This document shows positions 1 to 10,675 of a DNA stretch of 64,000 nt, piece after piece. Each line of letters begins with the position of its first letter. Position 1 is the stretch's first letter. This DNA comes from Pseudo-nitzschia pungens (Eukaryota; Bacillariophyta; Bacillariophyceae; Bacillariales; Bacillariaceae). The position numbers and the translations under genes were made by a program. The stretch covers positions 806,001-870,000 of the forward strand of contig CM074766.1 in NCBI GenBank assembly GCA_037355855.1. Reading direction: 5' to 3'. The notes under the pieces are model-generated. The model made no database searches. It was not told where the DNA came from and was given only the letters and a program-made list of their open reading frames with translations.

Positions 1-3000
1 ATCAAACCCGTCGGGCACGGGGGGTGTCTGAAAATTCACCACGCTTTCCTTGTCCCCGTTTTTCACGTCGTGAACCGACACTTTCACGTACGGATGTATC
101 AGATCTCCCCTGCGCGAATCGTTAGGTTTCGGCAAGCAAGATCCGCTCAAGACGCGCACCGAGAGTTGCGTAGGTATAGGACTCTCGTGATTGAATTCAT
201 TGGCTCGTTGCTGGTGGTCAATCAGCTTGGAGGGTTTCAGGACGTAACCGCATCCGCCGTTTTGCCGGAACCGGCCATCGTTGAGCAACAGCGGAGCGTC
301 AACGGTTTGAAAGTTGAGAGCAACCAACTGGGTACCCACAGCCCACGCTAGCAGTGGGGAATAGTTGCCGGAATCCACCCTCGATCCAGCTGGATACGAT
401 CGAGACATGTGGGAATGGTTATAGATTACCCATTTCACGCGATTCGTCTTGCGACAAAGTGACCTTATCTTATTCTCCGAGAAGGAGTGCATGAAATGGG
501 TCGGATTGCTGAGACTTTTGTCCCAGCTCTCAAGTTTCGTACCGTGAAAAAGCGTGAGACGGGCCAGTGCCGGACACACCTTCGAGGTCGCCTTTTGGTG
601 CGGAGGTAGGAGGTTTTGTTGGGATGGAGACAACGGCCCCGTGTACGATTGCGAATATACCTCGCTCGCCGCGACTAGTAGACGGGGCACCATCGTCCGA
701 GTTATTCCCGTCATCATCAATTCCCAACTTTTCTGGTCTTCGGCCTTTGATCACCACCATTCCTCGTAACCTGTAGCGCGGAGAGGAAGGCAAATGAAGA
801 ATATCGAAACAACGGTGTTAGACAATGTTCCGTACTTTCACTTAAGAAAACGACGAAGAACGGAAACGTACTGGGACGGGGATGGCAATCGTCTTTCAAG
901 GGAATCTTCTTTTGGAATGTAGAGAGAATCGCCAAGTATTTCTGTGAGCTGCTCTGCCATTACCTGCTGATAAGGTATGCTGCAATGGTTTTCGTAAGAA
1001 AGAATTAACGGGAAGGTGTCGGGATGGAAGTTAACGTAGAGCTTGATCGCTTTGATAATGTCTTTGTAAAGGATTTTGCTCGTCATTGTGTGTCTGCGCG
1101 GGTCATGATACGTGAACACAACAATGCATCAAAACCAAAAAAAAAGAAAAAGACGTGAGAAATCTGGAGCCTCGCAATTTCAAATAAGACGAGCAGTTCG
1201 GGGAGGAACTTGAGACTTGTCCAGAAATACCAATTTTGTTGGAACCAGTGCAAACTCACCCATGCCACACTACTGGAACCGGTTCGTCGTTAGCGTCGTA
1301 TCCTCCGTCCCAAATGTCTAGTTCCAAACACTTGCAACCTCGATAGAGTGCGTTGGAGTACATATCGATGCTGCTGTTAGAGGTGAATTGGTCTCCCGTC
1401 AGGTACGTATTGTGGCTCGAATTAATCCAGTATTCCGAAAGGGGCCGGTGCATGCTTTGGTCTCTATACGCTTCCTTTTTTGGGTCGAAAGCATCATTGT
1501 GTCCGCCCAGCAGGTAGACCTCAAAACGGTTCTTGTCAATACGCGTCGGATCCTTGTCCAATTCCTCGCCAGCAACATGCGGGAGCTCGATGGCATTGAG
1601 GCGCCGAAATAGCTCGTTGACGTCCTCCAGCGTGGCATCCGATTCGCCCTGATACTCGTGCAAAAACTTTTTCAGAAATGTCTTGCTGCTGACATCTTTT
1701 CGTTGCTTGCCATTTTTCATGTACTCTCCAAAAAGGGTATTCCAGTATTGGTGAAAGGGCCGAACCTTCCAAACATCCCGTTTGATCTTGTGCAGAAGCG
1801 TGCACGTCTGTTCAAAAGTGAGGCCGATTTTGCGCTCTTTTTTGCTCAGTCCAATGGTTCTGCAAAACGAATCGTAAAAGTGGCTCAGATCTGATTTCTT
1901 GATGGGATAATTGATCCGATCGAAGACCCTCCCTATCTCGTTCTGGGCGATCGTGTTGGATTTGTCCTAATTGTATTCGAATCGTACCAAACGCGGATTA
2001 CCAAAGTCGAATGAGACATAAACAGCGAAAGAAAACGAAAAAGAGTCCGATGCCGCAGCAATAACTAGTCTCTCACCTGATCGGCCTCTATCCATACGTA
2101 TCGCAGCAACGAGACCTCGTTGGAAACCTGTCGTTTTGCTTGTTCATAGGCCCGAATCACACCGTCCAGGGCATCCAGAATTTCGTCGCGGGTGATTTTT
2201 GAAACGGAAGAATGAGAGGAATCATCGTTGCCGTCTCGCATTGCGCTGGTTTTTGTGCTCATAATGTCAAAGTCGGTTATCATCAGGTCCAACGTCCAGT
2301 CGCCGCGAAATATGATGGAAAAACATTTTCCTGGATCCAGCTTAGTGGGCATAGATCCACCAGAAGAAGTCGCCGTCTCGTTAATGGTCGAGCCCCACAA
2401 TCGTCCCCAGTTTGTACTAGAGTTGTTTTGGACTTCTGACACGTAATCTGGGTTTTTAAAATTGATGGCCGCGCTGTGGTGGTTTGGATCAGTGATGTCG
2501 AAGGAATGTTGCAGCGTCGAGGCCGAGTCCGCGAAGGTCATCGCGGAGGCATTGCTGTCGTTGAAAGCGTTGTGCCCCGAAATGTTCAGGGGTGATGAAA
2601 CCCTGTTCCTGCAACAAAGAGATCAAACAGAGCGAGGGAGCTTGATGAGAAACACTCCATCGTGTTAGCAGATCTATAGAGAGACATGCTGCAGCTGAAG
2701 CAGAGACCATAAGCATACGCCACGCTTATCCTGCCCAACTCAATCCCATCCTAGACATCAAAATCGGCGTGCCGATGTGTTGCAAAACCATTCTGGTTGC
2801 CTGCTCTGTAACCGTCGGAACTCACCTTGCGTCGGAACGCGATCGCCGTGTCCGGTAGGGCATCGTCGAATCGGTGGTGTTCCTTAAGTTCGCATTGTGG
2901 GCTCCACGCTGGATACGGTGGATCGCCCCAATGTCGATGGTCCGGACCTCCTTGTTGGCCCTCTTTCGGGACCACTCGGCCGAGAAATCCTCGGATTCTC

Positions 3001-3379
3001 CGTTGTCTTGGGATGAGCGCTTACGGAACAGCCTCTTCCAAGAGAGGGGTTTTTCCTCGTCCGAAGAATCCTTTTTCGAGTTCACGATAGGCTCGGAGGT
3101 GACGTGGATGGTGAACTTGTCCCGGCTCAGCGTAAGATACTGTTTCTTGGGTTTTTCGCCGTTGGCGTAGACGCGAATAACGGGGATCCCCTGCTGCAGG
3201 ACGGCCGGGACGTCAACCTTTTTGAGCGCCCGCTTGAACCGCGACTTGTAGGTTTTGGTGGCGTCCTGGTGGGGAGCCGTTCCCACGCTGCTTCCTCGCT
3301 GCACCGAGGAACGAGGTCTGGGGGGCCGGGACTGCGAATCGTTCGCGGAGCAAGCCCGTTGCAGGTTGAGGTGGTTCAT
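1..3379 (-). CDS. Phosphoinositide-specific phospholipase C (PH/EF-hand/X/Y/C2), 3' end beyond window
   Basis: Predicted to hydrolyse PIP2 to IP3 and diacylglycerol at membranes. Exons on the minus strand: 3379-2826, 2608-2077, 1966-1260, 1093-872, then 770 to the window edge; all these splice sites are GT-AG and keep frame. In order: PH-like domain (GIPVIRVYANG to IIFRGDWTLDLM), a canonical EF-hand loop DQDKSNTIAQNE, X domain with NSSHNTYL (first catalytic His and Ca-binding Asn), LELDIWDG and GHTMTSKILYKD (second catalytic His), the KGRRPEKLG linker, Y domain (LARLTLFHGTKLESW, GRFRQNGGCGYVLKP) and the first part of a C2 domain (LSVRVLSGSCLPKP). This is the delta-type layout. The frame must change inside the linker, best explained by a 55-bp intron at 646-592 or by an indel. 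The first in-frame ATG is at 3379; an additional 5' exon cannot be excluded. Family assignment is firm, the exact N-terminus is not. Confidence 0.9.
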
Positions 3380-4825
3380 TGTTTCGTGCCGTTGGGTTTC
3401 CAGAGCGCCGTGCGTTGCGCAATAAAGTTTGGCTTGCTCCCCGGCCCGATGGGTTGCCACGAAATGCGATTGTTTTGTCGAGTCGGATCTTGCTCACACC
3501 AACCCGATCAGAGAGACTGCCAAGAGAGGGACGACAATAATAGAGAATTCAACGTTATTGGAATGACTTCGATCCTTTTTCGTGCCGAGGCTTGCCTTTC
3601 TCTCGGGATGGAACCGCCTCTTTGCTAATGATCCGAAGCCTTCCGATAGCTGGTAAGGAAAAGTATGTTGAACGCCGGGTGACAATAATCGACAGCAAGT
3701 GGTACCCTAAATGTCGTTTCTATTCCTCTGCGCACACGTACTTGGGATAGATCCAACAAACCAACAATATTATTTTCTCTTTCGTTGGTGTTGTCTCCTC
3801 TACCGGGAAATTAATCTTAGATTATGGTAACTCAGCTCAGCGTATCTAGAGATTACCGAGAGTTTCGGGTATCGTACTGTACGCTTTTCGCAAGACTCGT
3901 ACTGGCACCGTTCCGATGAGAAGATGTTAGTTTCTTCATTCCAGCAATTGACCCCATACCGGTACGTACTGGTGGTTGAGTAGGTATGTTTTCTGCGTAA
4001 ATTACCTAACAATAATTACCTAAGGTTACTGCACATATTCGATTGATCGATTGATTCGATTATCATTCCTTTAATTTTTTTGTCCAATCAGAGAGCATGG
4101 ATGGACACGCAAGACTACTATTTCGACAGAAATGTCTATAATTGCCCGGTATCAATCAAAAACAAATCGATAAGTAACCTTACCGGTACCTTAGTCCACT
4201 GACGCTCGACGCCATCGTGCCCGTGGTGTCCCACAAAAACTGCGGACGATCTGTTCCTCTGCTTTTCCGCTTTTGTCACGATCTTTTCTTTCGAAAGGGA
4301 GCCCAAGCTGCCTACCGTGGCCAAATTTTCGAATTAACATCATTTTCATTGGGGTCCGTATTCTTGTTCCTCTCTGTTGTTGGAGAGTTCACAGTACTGC
4401 AGAACGATTCCCGCCGAAAACCCAAAAAGAGAGAAACGTTTGCACGACCACAACACTCAATGCGCAAGCAAAACGAATCATCGGTCGGCGAAATAACAAC
4501 ACACCGAGGAAAAACAATGCCTGGAAACGGGGATAGTGGTTCTTCCGCTTGCGCATTGCCCAAACCAACGTTCGCAATGGATGAGGCTGAGCAGCTATCC
4601 GCGCATGCAGAACGATACAACTAGCAATGTCCCTGGTGTGCAGGTAGTTAAAATCCTTTTTGATTTCTTTATTTCCCTAGTGAACGCCGCATTTCGTTCC
4701 GTTCAGCTCGTCGTGCCATGCCAGCACCATTGTCTTATGGTGAGCGACAAAGTTTTTTTTTTTCGGCCCCGTTTTGTCTTGAGGGTTGAAATAGCGCTCG
4801 CGGTGCTGCGTTGCATTGCCGTGCG
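3380..4825. other. Spacer between CDC16 3' end and PLC 5' end
   Basis: No supported gene. Short ORFs on both strands have no recognisable motifs. It must contain the PLC promoter and CDC16 3' end. It carries copies of TACCGGTA (3957, 4181) and GTAACCTTAC (4174), words repeated across the other spacers. Confidence 0.6.
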
Positions 4826-7800
4826 TTACGTCATGTCCACGTCATCGTTGGTGCTGTCTGCCGATACCGATAACCCGTCTTCGGTCCACAGAGAGTTTTG
4901 ATCGGCAGATACACCGCCTCCCATCCCCGTGGTAGCCGTCGAAAGCGACCCAATGGACCCGCGCGGTGGCCTGGGAGTGTAGTGGTGGTGATTGTGGTGA
5001 TTTGTAGTCTTTCGGTTTCCTAACCCGGTTCCGTACGAGGGAGCCGGCGAAGCCAGAGGATTGGAGTGGTGATGCTGATGCTGCTGCTTGGGAGGTTCCT
5101 CCTCGCCGTGATGGTGACCGGCCGGAGCAGCAAAGTCGTCCACCAGGTCGTCGTCATTCAAAAAGAAATCCGTCTGTTCCAGAGCATCTCCCAACGCCTT
5201 TTGGAGCATTTCCGAGGCAAAGGGATCGTCCGGCTTTTTAGCAAGGGACTGGTGGTAGGAATCGATGGCCCGGTGCAAGAGCCTATTGCTGCGCCTGCGC
5301 TCGTTCCGGATCTGCGTTTCCTCCTGGGGCCGTGCCCGGAAGGATTGCTGCTGTTTTCGCGTCGCCATGTGGGTCCAGGTGGAGATCACCGTGCTTTGGA
5401 GGTGCAGACAGTAACCCAGCGCAGAATGGGCGCTCGCGGTTTCCTTGAGGGCCAGACACTGCTCTAGACACACGACGGCGGCATCAAAGTGCCGCTCTTT
5501 TCGATAAGCATGTGCCAGGTTGAACAGAGTGGGTTCCCAGTACGGATCCTGGATCGTTTCGATCAGACGCGAGAGCGCGTCGAGGTACTTGGGGGGAGTG
5601 TCCCCAGTAGCGACAGCATCATTATTGTCTCCGTGATAGACCGACCAAAAGGACAGAAGCTTGGACATGGCCGAGATCCATTCCGCATCGCCTCCCAGTG
5701 CCATCAAGAACCACTTGATTGCCTGGGAGTATTCCTTTTGGTTTAGTTTGAGCACTCCCGTCTCGCTCTTGACCAGGGGATCCGTTCCACCGGAGGAATC
5801 GTTTGCCGCCTTGAGAAAGTGCTGGGCCAGGACCAGGTGGTTGGTCCTGAGGTATTCCATGGCAATGTACAAGAGGCTCGTGTGGTTTCCCGGTGCCAGG
5901 CGCTGGGCGGCGCGAAAGCTGGCCAGCGCCTGGTCCGACTCGTCACATGCCGCAAAGGAAGCCCCAAAGGCGATCCATGCCTCGACGCAGTGCGGATCCA
6001 AACGGGTAGCCCGGCAAAAGTGTCTCTGGGCCACGTGGTATCGCTCGCAGGTGTAGTAATAGGCTCCGACGGCGAACCAGGAACGGGCCTCTTTGGGAGC
6101 GGTTTCTACCCATTCGTGCGCCAATCGAAAGAGTGGCCGCTTTCGGTGCAACTGGACCAGTGTGCTGACGTGACAGAATGCCGCCTTGTTGGTGTTGGAG
6201 GATAGCGGATCGACGGAGGCGAGCTCCTCGCAGAACTGGAGGGAAGCATTCCAGTCGTATCTCCGGTAGGCGTTCTGAGCTGCCATGGCCAGGACCTCTG
6301 GGGAGTTGCGAAGCCGGAACTTGTTCCACAGCGTGTCGAGTGCCGATCCAACGGCGTTTGCCGTCGCGGCCGCGTTGGACAGGTCCCCCACAACGGTCGA
6401 GTAATCGCTGTTGTTGGAATTGGCAGCGCGGATGCTGCTCTGCGGAAAAAAGAGGCTGGCTCCCGCTGCCGACATGTCTGCCACGGACTGTTGCACGGGA
6501 ATCGGAGTGAGGAGTTGTATGGACGACGCGTCCTGCCAAAAGGAAGGGTCGCTGCCATCCATCGCGTCTCCGTCCTCCGTTTCGTGTTGCTCCCGGATGG
6601 ATCTGTTCCGGGCCCGAGACGAGAGTGGTTCCGAACGATGGTGGGGGGTGAGCGCAAAGGAGGACGAGGTCGATCCTCCCATGTTTTCGTCCCCGTTTCC
6701 GTCGTCGCTATCTTCCTCGCCGGGTGCCGCCGGATCGTCGTCGTCTTCCATGGGATCGTCACCGAGTCCCTCCGGCAATGGTTTCGGACCCTCGGCTCCG
6801 GCACCCGAGGGCACCGTTGCCGTGTTGGGAGCCGCGGTACAAACGCGTGCCAGGTACAGCGCCCGAAGCCATTCCGCATCGTCGACGGGAGTCTCATCGG
6901 CAGCGGGATTCGCGTTTGAAGAGGGTTCACCGGCAGACCCAGTGGTATTGTTCTCCTCCTTTTTGTTGCCGTTGCTGTTTTCGTTGGATTCGAGGACCGA
7001 CGCCGCATTGGAAGGCGCCATGGCCATCAACACGGACTCGACCACGCTTGTCGGAGACTGGACCGATGTTTCAAGCAGTCCCTCGAGGGCCAATACGCAC
7101 CAGGGATCGATCTGGAGGGCTCTGTTCCAATAGAGATTGGCCCGGAGGGGATGACCAAGTTCCGAATAGGCCCGTGCCCGCAATTGGCAGATCCGGGAGA
7201 GGGGATGGATCGTTTCTGGCGTGTTACTGCTACTACTGCTGCTGCTGTTGTTGTTGTTGTTGTTGTTGTTGTTGGAGAAGGAACGATGCCGAAGGGAATC
7301 CGCTAGCTGGTGCCAGGCAATGTCATCATCGTCGTCCAGGGGGTGGGGAATAGGGGGCGGGACCATCGTTGCAGCACCAGATGGATGCACGGCTCCCGTG
7401 GTCACGATCGTCATGTGGTTGGGATGGAAGGAGTTTTCGGTGTCATCGTGGTCCATGGCTTCCGCGCGTTGTTGTTGCTGTTGTTGCTGATAGTATCGCT
7501 GCTGCTCATAGTGCTCCGAGTGAGTCTCGGGAAACGTGTAGTGCTGCGTATCTTCCAAGAGCTGCAAGACAGCGGTCCAATCGTTCAGGCTTCCCAGAGA
7601 TTGCGCGGCCAGCAACAGGGACTCGACCTGAAGATTCTTGAGTTCCTCGAGCCGATCGTAGTAGGTTCTCGGAATGCCGGGTTTGTCCGTGTCGGCCGGG
7701 GTTGCATCATTGTCGCACTCGTTGTCTTCGTCCAGAGGGTCCAACGAGCTGTAGTAGCACCGCAGTAGATTGGATTGCTCGATCCACTTGACCGTCCGCT

Positions 7801-9052
7801 TTGGCTGGTCGTTCTGTAGCAGAGCCCTGGCGTAGACGTAGGCGTCCTCGGGAGACTTGGTCTTGGAGTGGACCATACCCGCAAAAAACACTGCCATTTT
7901 GGGAGACGGCGTCGTCATCGCAATTCCATTACCGCCACCGCCACCGCCACCGCTGTTGCTTCCCAGGCAAGCCATGGTCAGCCTTCGCAGCTTGGTGATG
8001 TTCATTCCGTGCATGACCAAGTCCTTTTTGGCCGTACTTTCATTGGCAGGGCTGTTTGAACGATTGGCACTTCCGTTGCCATTGCCATTACCATTGCCAT
8101 TGCCGTTGCTACTACCGTTCCCATTGGCATGGCTCACATTGCCATTTCCGCTGCCGTCACTCGCGCCGTTCCCCGCTCCTTCGTTGCCCGAAGAGGTCGT
8201 CCCACAGGCCTCTTGGTGGTTGCCGGCAGCCGGCGTCGAGTGGTGGTGGTTGCTTGCCGTGGCTCCATTGGACGAGGGCCGACTCGGCGGGAAGAATCGC
8301 CTCCGTCCCCGGGCCGAGTGGGTCCCGCTGTTGGGAGCCGTCGCCGCCGCCATGGGAGAGATCCGCGCCTGCACCAGCCCCCTTCCCATCATGTAATCGC
8401 TGGCCGCTGCCACTACCGATAGCTGGGAAGTGGCGCTCTGGGGCATCCCACCGGTGTAGACCGTCGAGGAATTGGTGGTGATTCCGGCAGGGGTCGAAAA
8501 GAGATTGGAAGAATTGTGGTTTGCAGAGACCGCAGATGTCGTGGATGCCCGGGGATGGTAGGGCCTCGGCTGGGCAGAAGATGCCTGGGCTGCCGAAGAT
8601 TGTTGTTGTTGCTGCTGTTGCTGTTGCAATTGTTGCTGCTGTTGTTGTTGTTGTTGTTGCTGTTGCAATTGTTGTTGCAGCCGTCTCCTCCGTGTCGTCA
8701 CGGTGGAGGCAATGCTCGCCGAGGGACGATCCCCCTGCTGCGTGATTGTCGACGACGACAACGAAGCAGCGGCGGGACCGTCCCCCCTTCCCGATCCGGC
8801 AGCGCTCGAGGCTCCCGAGGTTTGTCGCGCCACCAATCCGAGCGGATCGGCAGTAAGGCCTTCCTCCGTCAGCAACGAATCGTCTTCCTGCATGCGCTGT
8901 TGCTGTTGTTGCTGTTGTTGCTGCTGCTGGATGATTCGCCGGCGGCTGCGGCTCCGTGTGGGATACGGAGATCGCACCAGGGGAGGAATGACGGGGCCGC
9001 TTCCCTCGCCGCTTCCGGTTCCGTCCGCAGAAGCGTGACGGTCGTTTGACAT
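4826..9052 (-). CDS. CDC16: Anaphase-promoting complex subunit CDC16/APC6 with long low-complexity insertions
   Basis: TPR scaffold subunit of the APC/C ubiquitin ligase that drives mitotic exit. One uninterrupted ORF of 1408 residues, ATG at 9052. The N-terminal CDC16 core lies near residues 390-500 (KMAVFFAGMV, PEDAYVYARALL, SLLLAAQSLG), and the TPR superhelix runs from about 655 to 1260. Diagnostic CDC16 blocks are SWFAVGAYYYTCERYHVAQR, EAWIAFGASFAACDESDQAL, LLYIAMEYLRTNHLVLAQ and AIKWFLMAL. The first 370 residues are Gln/Ser/Asn-rich with several Q tracts; an N tract encoded near 7230-7275, a long acidic linker, and a His/Gly-rich tail are further insertions. Human CDC16 is about 620 residues and yeast about 840, so more than half of this protein is low complexity. 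It is divergent from ATG3 across a 1.6-kb spacer. Confidence in identity is high; whether all repeats are translated is inferred from the open frame. Confidence 0.9.
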   Translation of the reverse strand: MSNDRHASADGTGSGEGSGPVIPPLVRSPYPTRSRSRRRIIQQQQQQQQQQQRMQEDDSLLTEEGLTADPLGLVARQTSGASSAAGSGRGDGPAAASLSSSTITQQGDRPSASIASTVTTRRRRLQQQLQQQQQQQQQQQQLQQQQQQQQQSSAAQASSAQPRPYHPRASTTSAVSANHNSSNLFSTPAGITTNSSTVYTGGMPQSATSQLSVVAAASDYMMGRGLVQARISPMAAATAPNSGTHSARGRRRFFPPSRPSSNGATASNHHHSTPAAGNHQEACGTTSSGNEGAGNGASDGSGNGNVSHANGNGSSNGNGNGNGNGNGSANRSNSPANESTAKKDLVMHGMNITKLRRLTMACLGSNSGGGGGGGNGIAMTTPSPKMAVFFAGMVHSKTKSPEDAYVYARALLQNDQPKRTVKWIEQSNLLRCYYSSLDPLDEDNECDNDATPADTDKPGIPRTYYDRLEELKNLQVESLLLAAQSLGSLNDWTAVLQLLEDTQHYTFPETHSEHYEQQRYYQQQQQQQRAEAMDHDDTENSFHPNHMTIVTTGAVHPSGAATMVPPPIPHPLDDDDDIAWHQLADSLRHRSFSNNNNNNNNNSSSSSSSNTPETIHPLSRICQLRARAYSELGHPLRANLYWNRALQIDPWCVLALEGLLETSVQSPTSVVESVLMAMAPSNAASVLESNENSNGNKKEENNTTGSAGEPSSNANPAADETPVDDAEWLRALYLARVCTAAPNTATVPSGAGAEGPKPLPEGLGDDPMEDDDDPAAPGEEDSDDGNGDENMGGSTSSSFALTPHHRSEPLSSRARNRSIREQHETEDGDAMDGSDPSFWQDASSIQLLTPIPVQQSVADMSAAGASLFFPQSSIRAANSNNSDYSTVVGDLSNAAATANAVGSALDTLWNKFRLRNSPEVLAMAAQNAYRRYDWNASLQFCEELASVDPLSSNTNKAAFCHVSTLVQLHRKRPLFRLAHEWVETAPKEARSWFAVGAYYYTCERYHVAQRHFCRATRLDPHCVEAWIAFGASFAACDESDQALASFRAAQRLAPGNHTSLLYIAMEYLRTNHLVLAQHFLKAANDSSGGTDPLVKSETGVLKLNQKEYSQAIKWFLMALGGDAEWISAMSKLLSFWSVYHGDNNDAVATGDTPPKYLDALSRLIETIQDPYWEPTLFNLAHAYRKERHFDAAVVCLEQCLALKETASAHSALGYCLHLQSTVISTWTHMATRKQQQSFRARPQEETQIRNERRRSNRLLHRAIDSYHQSLAKKPDDPFASEMLQKALGDALEQTDFFLNDDDLVDDFAAPAGHHHGEEEPPKQQHQHHHSNPLASPAPSYGTGLGNRKTTNHHNHHHYTPRPPRGSIGSLSTATTGMGGGVSADQNSLWTEDGLSVSADSTNDDVDMT

Positions 9053-9079
9053 GTTGTGGAAGATAGGTGTTTGCGTATC

Positions 9080-9115
<36 letters not shown>

Positions 9116-10675
9116 TGTGTGTCGCTATTAGTGCCAGAACGAGCCGGTCCGGAATCCTCTCGTTACCGCCGTCCGATGAACTTGATTCGCTGCAAGTCCG
9201 AGAGCAATGACCGGCGCTCAACCACTGTATCGCCGACCGTTAGTTCCTTTCGGCAATTTGGTTTCGCTCGACCTTCTTTCGTTTTCCCCAACGCGTTGCG
9301 CAATCCCATTCACACCCACCGAATGCTGAATTCGTGTCGTGTCGAGCCGTGCTTGCGTCGCTTCGATAGTATCGTATCCTATCGTTTCGTATCCTATCGT
9401 ATCGGAACGGAACGGGACGAGCCAAAGACCTATCGATTGCGGAACGATGGGCAATAGAAATGGACGGGATCCGACGATTATTGTTTGTCACTCACCCGGA
9501 CAGGACGTGTGTTGCAATGATTGTCTTCTTTCGTTCAATTGTCGCTCGCCGCTCGTCGTTTTGTTGGTTTCGTGTGACTTGGTAGTAAGTTACTCGCTTC
9601 GTGGTACGTACTCGTACGGTATTGCTTCGTATTATTTTTTCGCAATCCAGTGTGTGAGTAACAAACAAACAACTGCGACTATGCAGATTTCAAAAGTGCT
9701 ATTTTTGAAACCCAGCAGCCAAAGCGGGCGGGCTGCGGGCACACTCGACGAAAGAGTGGGGAATACTCGTAGTTAGGAGTAAGGTTACGAGTAGTTTAAG
9801 TAAGTTATGTGCCGTTACGTATCACGTACGTACGATAATATGTAGACCGAGTAGAACAATGTACGACCCGGGACTGTGGTCCGTGTAGCCGGTAGACGAC
9901 GGATCGAAACGGCGCCATAACGGACCAAGGACAAACGAATACGGTATTTAGATGCTCGTACTCGTAGAGTAAACCAAGGACACACATACGTCCACGTAAA
10001 AGGGGAAACAAAAATTCGAATTATTTTCGGGGGCATGGATCGATCGATTCGATTCATTCATTCCTCGACGGATTGGATTTTGGATCGTCGTTGATGGAGT
10101 TTCGATCGACTACGAGTAATCTTACCGTAATCTTACCGTATGTTTGTTGATTTGATTTTGTTGATTGATTGAATCATTTTGATTTTGATTGATTCATTCT
10201 TCCCGTGTTCTTGTTCGTTTCCCGAAGGAACATTGCACGTAATTTACCGCTACGTTAAACCTTACTCAATACTGTACGATCCAAAAAAGAATTTCAGAGG
10301 CCTTTGCTGTAACCGTACTGCAATTCTACGAGGAATTCCGTAGAAGATTCCTTCGATAGTTCGACGACTAACGTACCGGTACGTGAGTTTTAGTACTAAC
10401 TTACTACGTACAATCCGCAGTATGCCGTGTCTTCGTTCAAGACGATCTTCGTAAGACTCCCAAGAATTTCTGTCTCGTGGTGCCTTGAGCCTTCGGCGAG
10501 GAGTGAGTCGTCGGTCCAAGCAACCGTTCTGGCACCAACCTCAATTACTGTACTAGCAGTCGCAGCAATCTTTCTGCACAACGCAATTAATCAATCAACA
10601 AGTAAGCTTGCATACTAGCAAAACAACAACAACAAAAACAAACAACAACAACAAACAACAAAAGCAAAAGCAAAA
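9053..10675. promoter_or_regulatory. Divergent spacer between CDC16 and ATG3
   Basis: Both flanking genes start outward from here, so both promoters should lie in it. It holds a (TG)n tract at 9082-9114 just upstream of CDC16, a period-5 tract built on TATCG/TATCC at about 9363-9412, a GTAAGGTTAC copy at 9779, tandem ATCTTACCGTA words near 10121, and an (AAC)-rich leader just before the ATG3 start codon. No gene is seen. Confidence 0.55.
9082..9114. repeat. (TG)n microsatellite
   Basis: About 16 uninterrupted TG units located 30-60 bases upstream of the CDC16 start codon (minus strand), so probably in its 5' leader or core promoter. Confidence 0.95.

Noticed and set aside
8157..9221. 354-codon minus ORF and other ORFs overlapping the CDC16 gene
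   Set aside because: Shadows of CDC16: the repeats keep other frames open. Content is Cys/Leu/Thr homopolymer from translated CAG/CAA tracts.
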